DNA of 9,588 nt, taken from the NCBI GenBank assembly GCA_018899795.1, contig JAHIHJ010000277.1:1-9588 (forward strand), written 5' to 3'. The stretch comes from Methanobacteriota archaeon. GTDB lineage: Archaea > Halobacteriota > Methanosarcinia > Methanosarcinales > Methanoperedenaceae. The position numbers and the translations under genes were made by a program. The notes under the pieces are model-generated. The model searched no databases. It saw only the letters and a program-made list of their open reading frames with translations, and was not told where the DNA came from. Shown one piece after another: positions 5,399-9,588 of the stretch (its first letter is position 1; the number at the start of each line of letters is the position of its first letter).

Positions 5399-6292
5399 AT
5401 GAAGCAGCAGGACGCAAATAAATTAATGGCATTTTTTCTGGCATTCATTATGGTTGGCTCTGTATTTTTTTATATTATATTTCAGAATATTCCCAATCAG
5501 CAAACAGATGATGGAACAGATGATGGAACACAGGATAAATATGATCCTGATTTCTGGACTTTCGACCAGCCCTTCTATTCTATCTCGGATGCTCTTAACA
5601 TTACACCACCCGGTGCTGTAAGCGCAGAATTTGTTGATCTTGAAAGCATGACCCCGCAGATGGCGGAATGGACAAAAATGGTTAATCCGATACTTGCAGA
5701 CGTTGATTCTCTCTATAGATCAAACACAACAAAGGTGTTCTATTCTGACATGAGATACGGCGAAAACAAGTCGTTCCTGCTTTTTAGCACGATGGATCCT
5801 GAAAAGAACGATTTTGAATACATTGTTTCCCCCTACTATTATGATTATCACTCTATGCTTATAAGACAGGATGGGGGCCTGCAGGGGTTATATAATGTGA
5901 TGGGGAGACCTGTCATACTCGCCCCGCAGCAGATTTTGATGGACGTTCTTTATTTAACCACGACCCTGAATGAGACAGTCACATCATACGATACTTATAA
6001 TGGTCTGCTCAGCAGAGTACCAGACGCCCCGTACCAGACAATTACCTCAAATATTAGTTTTGCAAAACAGTATTATATGGGGATCAGGATGAACAACGGG
6101 AGCTATGAGCGGATGTCAGCTTATCTCGATGTGAACCCAAATACTCTTAAAAACCTCACCCGGCTGGTAGATAATAAAACACAGATGGGTTTTGTGGAAT
6201 ATAACATGACCAGAAATGGGAACTATACCGTGTTAAGAGCAGGTTCAAAGGAATTGCTCATGGTATTACCTGGAAATGACGAAACCTCATAA
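5399..6292 (+). CDS. Hypothetical membrane-anchored, sequon-rich surface protein
   Basis: Not recognised. The 297-residue protein starts with a short charged N-terminus and one hydrophobic segment (residues 9-28, rich in Phe, Ile and Met), best read as a signal anchor or uncleaved signal peptide. An acidic linker follows with a tandem DDGTDDGT repeat (37-44), then a soluble domain presumably outside the membrane. Ten N-glycosylation sequons (Asn 67, 109, 123, 191, 218, 233, 252, 259, 269, 275), many Tyr and Asn, and no Cys support an exported, glycosylated protein. A tyrosine-rich patch, YIVSPYYYDYHS, lies at 141-152. No catalytic motif is evident. It is divergent from the trp operon and just upstream of the rpl7ae promoter, with no functional link visible. 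The ATG at 5399 directly precedes the anchor; no better start exists. Real as a gene (high confidence), function unknown. Confidence 0.8.
   Translation: MKQQDANKLMAFFLAFIMVGSVFFYIIFQNIPNQQTDDGTDDGTQDKYDPDFWTFDQPFYSISDALNITPPGAVSAEFVDLESMTPQMAEWTKMVNPILADVDSLYRSNTTKVFYSDMRYGENKSFLLFSTMDPEKNDFEYIVSPYYYDYHSMLIRQDGGLQGLYNVMGRPVILAPQQILMDVLYLTTTLNETVTSYDTYNGLLSRVPDAPYQTITSNISFAKQYYMGIRMNNGSYERMSAYLDVNPNTLKNLTRLVDNKTQMGFVEYNMTRNGNYTVLRAGSKELLMVLPGNDETS
5504..5527 (+). repeat. Two tandem copies of a 12-bp repeat inside the 5399 gene
   Basis: ACAGATGATGGA occurs at 5504-5515 and again at 5516-5527 without mismatch, and partial copies flank it. It encodes the acidic DDGT repeat in the linker after the membrane anchor. 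Being in multiples of three, changes in copy number by slippage would lengthen or shorten the linker without shifting the frame. Confidence 0.75.
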
Positions 6293-6293
6293 G

Positions 6294-6308
6294 CGCAAAA
6301 TATATACC
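6294..6308 (+). promoter_or_regulatory. Promoter of the rpl7ae operon (BRE and TATA box)
   Basis: CGCAAAA (6294-6300), a BRE-like purine-rich element, is followed by TATATACC (6301-6308). Initiation about 25 nt on, near 6328-6332, gives a leader of about 55 nt before the rpl7ae ATG. The promoter begins 2 nt after the stop of the upstream hypothetical gene. Confidence 0.6.
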
Positions 6309-6348
6309 ACTCTATGCTGTAGTGAAGTCGATACTTTTGATCAAGTGA

Positions 6349-6371
6349 ATGATGAAGGACAATCGTCCTGA
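6349..6371 (+). promoter_or_regulatory. Box C/D-like kink-turn candidate in the rpl7ae leader
   Basis: ATGATGA (6349-6355) matches box C (RUGAUGA), and CTGA (6368-6371) matches box D. Between and overlapping them, AGGAC (6356-6360) pairs with GTCCT (6365-6369) over an AATC loop, leaving GA (6354-6355) opposite GA (6370-6371), the tandem sheared G-A core of a kink-turn. The outer stem is weak, so a k-loop-like form is possible. L7Ae binds precisely such motifs, and the ribosome binding site AAGGAAG (6371-6377) abuts it. In addition, ACTTTT (6333-6338) can pair with GGAAGT (6373-6378) and mask that site. Autogenous repression by L7Ae is the natural inference. Confidence 0.45.
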
Positions 6372-6385
6372 AGGAAGTAATTAAT

Positions 6386-6754
6386 ATGGCACAAACATAT
6401 ATAAAATTTGAAGTACCCGTTGAACTTGCAAACAAGGCGCTCAGCGCCCTTGAGTTAGCGCGGGATACCGGAAAGATCAAGAAAGGAACGAACGAAGCAA
6501 CAAAAGCGATCGAACGCGGCATCGCAAAACTTGTAATAATTGGCGAAGACGTGAATCCTCCTGAAATAGTGGCTCACATTCCGGCGCTGTGCAATGAAAA
6601 GAACACACCCTATATCTTTGTCAAGAAACAGGTAGAACTGGGCGCAGCATGCGGTCTGTCAGTTGGCAGTGGCGCGGCAGCGATAGTCGAACCCGGAAAA
6701 GCCAAAGAAATGGTAGATGACGTGGCGCAGAAGGTACAAGCGCTGAAGAAGTGA
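6386..6754 (+). CDS. rpl7ae: Ribosomal protein L7Ae
   Basis: Kink-turn RNA-binding protein, a component of the 50S subunit and also of archaeal box C/D and H/ACA sRNPs and RNase P. The 122-residue length is typical. The RNA-recognition signature [14 protein letters not shown] is at 32-45, followed by [21 protein letters not shown] and the loop region [14 protein letters not shown] (85-98) that contacts the kink-turn. The ATG at 6386 is preceded by AAGGAAG 8 nt away. First gene of rpl7ae-rps28e-rpl24e-ndk, a conserved euryarchaeal arrangement. Its leader holds a candidate binding site for its own product. Confidence 0.97.
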   Translation: MAQTYIKFEVPVELANKALSALELARDTGKIKKGTNEATKAIERGIAKLVIIGEDVNPPEIVAHIPALCNEKNTPYIFVKKQVELGAACGLSVGSGAAAIVEPGKAKEMVDDVAQKVQALKK

Positions 6755-6758
6755 GAAT

Positions 6759-6974
6759 ATGGCTGAAGAAGAAGGCGGATATCCTGCAGAAGTCATTGAA
6801 GTTATCGGAAAGACAGGAATGCACGGAGAAGCTATGCAGATACAGTGCAGGGTACTCGAAGGCAGGGATAAGGGAAGGATCATCACGCGCAATGTGGTTG
6901 GGCCTATAAAGAACGGCGATATCCTTATTCTGCTTGAGACCTCACGTGAAGCCAAAAAACTGAGTTCAAGGTGA
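6759..6974 (+). CDS. rps28e: Ribosomal protein S28e
   Basis: Small 30S-subunit protein shared by archaea and eukaryotes. 71 residues, an OB-like beta barrel. The family core [27 protein letters not shown] is at about 14-40, followed by the nearly invariant C-terminal pattern [24 protein letters not shown] (42-65). The start ATG follows the rpl7ae stop by 4 nt, with GTGAG spanning that stop as ribosome binding site, so expression is coupled within the operon. Confidence 0.97.
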   Translation: MAEEEGGYPAEVIEVIGKTGMHGEAMQIQCRVLEGRDKGRIITRNVVGPIKNGDILILLETSREAKKLSSR

Positions 6975-6978
6975 AGTC

Positions 6979-7170
6979 ATGGAAAAAAGGAAATGCTCTT
7001 TCTGTGGCGGTGCGATAGAACCCGGCACAGGCAAGCTTTATGCTCGCAAGGACGGGACTGTGTACTATTTTTGTTCATCTAAATGTCAGGGTAACTTAAA
7101 TCTTGGCAGAGTACCCCGAAAGGTCAGATGGACAGAAGCAGGACGCAAAACAAGAGGCAAAACAAATTAA
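6979..7170 (+). CDS. rpl24e: Ribosomal protein L24e (zinc-binding)
   Basis: 50S-subunit protein of 63 residues with a treble-clef zinc site formed by Cys6, Cys9, Cys32 and Cys36 (CSFCGG and FCSSKC). The family pattern [24 protein letters not shown] is intact, with a basic C-terminal tail for rRNA contact. The ATG comes 4 nt after the rps28e stop, and AAGGTGA overlapping that stop is a near-perfect archaeal ribosome binding site. All four zinc ligands are present. Confidence 0.97.
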   Translation: MEKRKCSFCGGAIEPGTGKLYARKDGTVYYFCSSKCQGNLNLGRVPRKVRWTEAGRKTRGKTN

Positions 7171-7179
7171 GGTGAGAGC

Positions 7180-7629
7180 GTGGAGCGCACCTATGTTATG
7201 GTAAAACCGGACGGCGTGCAGCGCGGTCTTGTGGGCGAGGTTATCGGTCGTATCGAGCGGCGCGGGCTAAAAGTAGCAGCGCTGCGGATGAACACCATCT
7301 CTCCTGAGCAGGCAAAGAAGCACTATGCTGAACACGTCCAGAAACCCTTTTTTAAGTCACTGATCGATTTCATAACTTCGGGACCATCTGTTTCGATGGT
7401 TGTCGAAGGAAAGAACGCGGTCTCTGTGATGCGGGCAATAAACGGGGCAACGAACCCGGTCAATGCCGCAACCGGGAGCATACGCGGGGATCTTGCTCTT
7501 GATACCGGACGAAATATTGTGCATGCCAGCGATTCACCTGAGTCCGCGGCACGGGAAATTAAAATACATTTCAGGGATGAAGAAATAGCGGAATATGTGA
7601 AGATAGACGAAACCTGGGTCTACGAGTAG
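7180..7629 (+). CDS. ndk: Nucleoside diphosphate kinase
   Basis: Transfers the terminal phosphate between nucleoside triphosphates and diphosphates through a phosphohistidine. 149 residues. The catalytic His115 is in [13 protein letters not shown]. Lys9 in [10 protein letters not shown], and [14 protein letters not shown] (91-104), form the nucleotide and phosphate site. The start is a GTG (7180-7182), 9 nt after the rpl24e stop. GGTGAG (7171-7176) four bases before it decides this start, and the family's usual N-terminus ([12 protein letters not shown]) begins right there. Last gene of the rpl7ae operon; an A-run then T-run follows its stop. Confidence 0.97.
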   Translation: MERTYVMVKPDGVQRGLVGEVIGRIERRGLKVAALRMNTISPEQAKKHYAEHVQKPFFKSLIDFITSGPSVSMVVEGKNAVSVMRAINGATNPVNAATGSIRGDLALDTGRNIVHASDSPESAAREIKIHFRDEEIAEYVKIDETWVYE

Positions 7630-7646
7630 AAAAAAAAGTAATTTTT
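7630..7646 (+). terminator. Possible terminator after ndk
   Basis: The ndk stop is followed by a run of A residues (7630-7637), GTAA, and TTTTT (7642-7646). The T-tract suits archaeal termination, and the A and T runs can pair into a weak stem. It separates the ndk operon from the infB promoter that follows. Support is composition only. Confidence 0.35.
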
Positions 7647-7670
7647 CACACAACCGCGACGCATCTTGAT

Positions 7671-7684
7671 AACTTATATACTTT
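7671..7684 (+). promoter_or_regulatory. infB promoter, probably leaderless
   Basis: CTTATATACTT (7673-7683) is a clear TATA box centred about 27 nt before the infB ATG (7704), and there is no ribosome binding site between them. This spacing puts transcription initiation at or next to the start codon, so the mRNA is likely leaderless. Confidence 0.6.
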
Positions 7685-7703
7685 TAGTTCAATCTATGAA
7701 CAT

Positions 7704-9467
7704 ATGTCACAGAACCTGCGCACCCCCATCGTATGCGTGATGGGGCATGTTGATCACGGCAAGACCTCGCTTCTTGACAGGATAAGAGGCACAACTATAG
7801 CAGAGCGTGAAGCGGGTCTGATCACGCAGCATATAGGCGCGACAGAAGTGCCGCTTGAGGTTGTTAAAAGGGTATGCGGGAATGTATTCAAAGGGGATAC
7901 CAAAGTTCCGGGATTGCTTTTCATCGATACGCCGGGGCACAGGGCGTTCACAACGCTTCGGGCAAGGGGCGGCGCTCTTGCTGACCTTGCAGTGCTCGTG
8001 GTTGATGTGAACGAAGGATTCCAGCCCCAGACGGTGGAAGCCGTAGAAATACTCAAAAGATTCAAGACGCCGTTCGTTGTCGCAGCAAATAAGATCGATA
8101 AGCTCTCTGGCTGGAACCCTCAACCCGGGAAACCTTTTATCCTCTCTTATCCTGAACAGGCAGAACATGTGAAGGTTGCGCTTGATGAGAAAATATACAT
8201 TATAATCGGCAAACTGTATGAAATGGGCTTCAGCTCTGACAGATATGACAGGGTACGCGATTTCCAGCGCAACATTGGCGTAATACCGGTCAGCGCCAGA
8301 ACAGGAGAAGGAATACCAGACCTTCTCATGGTCCAGATGGGGCTTGCGCAGAGGTTCCTGGAGAAAGACCTGGAATTCAGGGCTGTGGGGCCCGGGACAG
8401 GCACGGTCCTTGAAGTGAAGGAAGAGACCGGTCTTGGCACAACACTGGACGTGATACTGTATGATGGGGAGTTCAATGTCGGAGACACCGTGGTGGTCGG
8501 AAGCCTTAATGAGCCTATAGTAACGAAGATCAGGGCTCTTTTAAAACCGCGTCCGCTTTCAGAGATACGCTCTGAGGAGAAATTCAAACAGGTGAAGAAG
8601 GTTGTCGCTGCATCCGGGATCAAAATAGCTGCGCCCAATCTTGAAGGCGCTCTTGCGGGTTCGCTGATACGGGTAGCTTCGGGAGATATAAATGAGATCG
8701 CTGCCCATATAAAATCCGAGATCGATGCTGTCAGGATCGAGACACAGTCAAGCGGCATATTGATAAAAGCGGATACACTGGGCTCACTTGAAGCCCTTGT
8801 CAACGAATTGAAGAAAGAAAATATTCCCATACGGCGGGCAGACATCGGGGATATCTCAAAACGGGATGTCTCTGAAGCAAAGACTGTAAAGGATCCGCTT
8901 TTGTCGGTCATAGTGGGATTTGATGTTGATCTACTTCCGGATGCCGGGGAAGAAGTCACGGGTTCGGAAGTTAAGGTGTTCATAAACAACGTCATTTACA
9001 AACTTATTGAAGATTACAAGAAATGGGTGGCAGAGCAAAAGGTGATCATCGAGAAAAAGCGCTATGAGACCATTATCAAACCTGGTAGGTTCATGATATT
9101 GCCTGATTGTACTTTCAGGCAGAGCAAGCCTGCGGTCGTGGGCGTGCGCGTCATGGGCGGTATAATCAAGACCAGCCTTGAAGTGATGAAAGATGACGGT
9201 TCGATAGTCGGGAAGATAAAAGGCATCCAGGAACACAACGAAAATATCAGCGAAGCGACATCCGGGAAGGAAGTGGCTGTGGCTATTGATGGACCGACAG
9301 TTGGGCGGCAGATTAAGGAAGGGGATATCCTCTATATCGATGTTCCCGAGAAGCATGCGAAAATAGTAGAGCAGGAGCTTTTCGGGGCTATGAAGATCGA
9401 AGATAAAGAGGCGCTGATGGCATATATGGAAATAAGGCGAAGAGGACATCCGTTCTGGGGAAAATAA
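7704..9467 (+). CDS. infB: Translation initiation factor aIF5B (IF2-like GTPase)
   Basis: GTPase that promotes subunit joining and initiator tRNA placement; archaeal homologue of eIF5B/IF2. 587 residues, normal for archaea. G domain motifs: G1 GHVDHGKT (14-21), switch I GLITQHIGAT (38-47), G3 DTPGH (75-79), G4 NKID (129-132), G5 SART (197-200). Domain II begins near GTGTVLEVKEETGLG (about 228-242). The long-helix-linked C-terminal domain IV ends in the eIF5B-type RRRGHPFWGK. No intein interrupts it, although inteins are known in some archaeal aIF5B genes. Start: the ATG at 7704, leaderless as judged by the TATA box at 7673-7683. It follows the ribosomal protein and ndk operon but has its own promoter. 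Confidence 0.98.
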   Translation: MSQNLRTPIVCVMGHVDHGKTSLLDRIRGTTIAEREAGLITQHIGATEVPLEVVKRVCGNVFKGDTKVPGLLFIDTPGHRAFTTLRARGGALADLAVLVVDVNEGFQPQTVEAVEILKRFKTPFVVAANKIDKLSGWNPQPGKPFILSYPEQAEHVKVALDEKIYIIIGKLYEMGFSSDRYDRVRDFQRNIGVIPVSARTGEGIPDLLMVQMGLAQRFLEKDLEFRAVGPGTGTVLEVKEETGLGTTLDVILYDGEFNVGDTVVVGSLNEPIVTKIRALLKPRPLSEIRSEEKFKQVKKVVAASGIKIAAPNLEGALAGSLIRVASGDINEIAAHIKSEIDAVRIETQSSGILIKADTLGSLEALVNELKKENIPIRRADIGDISKRDVSEAKTVKDPLLSVIVGFDVDLLPDAGEEVTGSEVKVFINNVIYKLIEDYKKWVAEQKVIIEKKRYETIIKPGRFMILPDCTFRQSKPAVVGVRVMGGIIKTSLEVMKDDGSIVGKIKGIQEHNENISEATSGKEVAVAIDGPTVGRQIKEGDILYIDVPEKHAKIVEQELFGAMKIEDKEALMAYMEIRRRGHPFWGK

Positions 9468-9471
9468 GAAA

Positions 9472-9526
9472 GATGGGCAGGTTGGGGAGTGGGGGTTAGT
9501 GTGTTAAAAAAGATGTCCTGCCCATC
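9472..9526 (+). repeat. 10-bp perfect inverted repeat with G-rich loop after infB
   Basis: GATGGGCAGG (9472-9481) is the exact reverse complement of CCTGCCCATC (9517-9526). The 35-nt loop holds GGGG (9484-9487) and GGGGG (9490-9494), then an A-run. It begins 4 nt after the infB stop. There is no T-run after the stem, so it is not a standard intrinsic terminator. It may be a 3'-end stability element, a small RNA, or a remnant of an inverted-repeat element. Confidence 0.6.
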
Positions 9527-9548
9527 GAATACCTACCACAATTCAATC

Positions 9549-9567
9549 ATATATAAAAGTTGCGGGG
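9549..9567 (+). promoter_or_regulatory. TATA box of a gene beyond the right edge
   Basis: ATATATAAAAG (9549-9559) is a strong plus-strand box A. Transcription would begin about 9578-9582, and the gene body lies outside the window. Bases 9550-9564 are identical to 5288-5302 near trpD. Confidence 0.45.
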
Positions 9568-9588
9568 TTTATTATCGTTAATGCTGAA

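Noticed and set aside
8147..8995. 282-codon open frame on the minus strand
   Set aside because: Antisense to infB, Ser/Thr-rich, no start context; a shadow.
7704..9467. Intein inside aIF5B
   Set aside because: All GTPase motifs are contiguous at normal spacing and the total length is normal.
1..9588. CRISPR array, tRNA or rRNA genes
   Set aside because: No regularly spaced repeats were seen, and no cloverleaf with a T-loop GTTCRA motif or conserved rRNA sequence was recognised on either strand by eye.

Overview
The window is archaeal. It carries eukaryote-like ribosomal proteins (L7Ae, S28e, L24e), the translation factor aIF5B, TATA-box promoters about 25-29 nt upstream of starts, and GGTGA-type ribosome binding sites. 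Gene content and order fit a euryarchaeote of the Methanosarcinales type, possibly the Methanoperedens group. That placement is inference; no 16S or other marker in the window settles it.

Left end (1-1100): an AT-rich stretch with no convincing gene (1-366) holds several small hairpins. Next comes a 19-codon scrap on the minus strand that matches the C-terminal tail of the trpG gene lying 0.7 kb away. Then come a VapC-type PIN toxin gene and its VapB antitoxin gene, overlapping by one base. The toxin-antitoxin pair is therefore bracketed by two copies of the trpG 3' end, one functional and one decayed.

Middle (1137-5300): a minus-strand tryptophan operon in transcription order trpD-trpF-trpE-trpG. 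It covers chorismate to anthranilate (TrpE+TrpG), anthranilate to phosphoribosylanthranilate (TrpD), and the isomerisation by TrpF. trpC, trpB and trpA are not here. trpD, trpF and trpE are tightly packed, but a hairpin-rich element of about 180 bp with imperfect terminal inverted repeats separates trpE from trpG. Just upstream of trpD is a TATA box, followed by two perfect TGTACA hexamers 4 bp apart. TGTACA is the TRP-box consensus bound by the repressor TrpY in Methanothermobacter, so a TrpY-like control is likely.

Right half (5399-9588), plus strand: an unrecognised membrane-anchored, Asn-glycosylation-sequon-rich surface protein; then the cluster rpl7ae-rps28e-rpl24e-ndk; then infB (aIF5B) from its own, apparently leaderless, promoter. 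The rpl7ae leader contains a box C/box D-like kink-turn candidate immediately before the ribosome binding site, which suggests L7Ae controls its own translation. After infB there is a 10-bp perfect inverted repeat with a G-rich loop, then a TATA box for a gene beyond the right edge. That TATA region shares 15 identical bases with the trpD promoter region.

The most interesting points are regulatory or evolutionary rather than new enzymes: the duplicated trpG tail around vapBC, the rpl7ae leader motif, the paired TRP boxes, and the element inside the trp operon.
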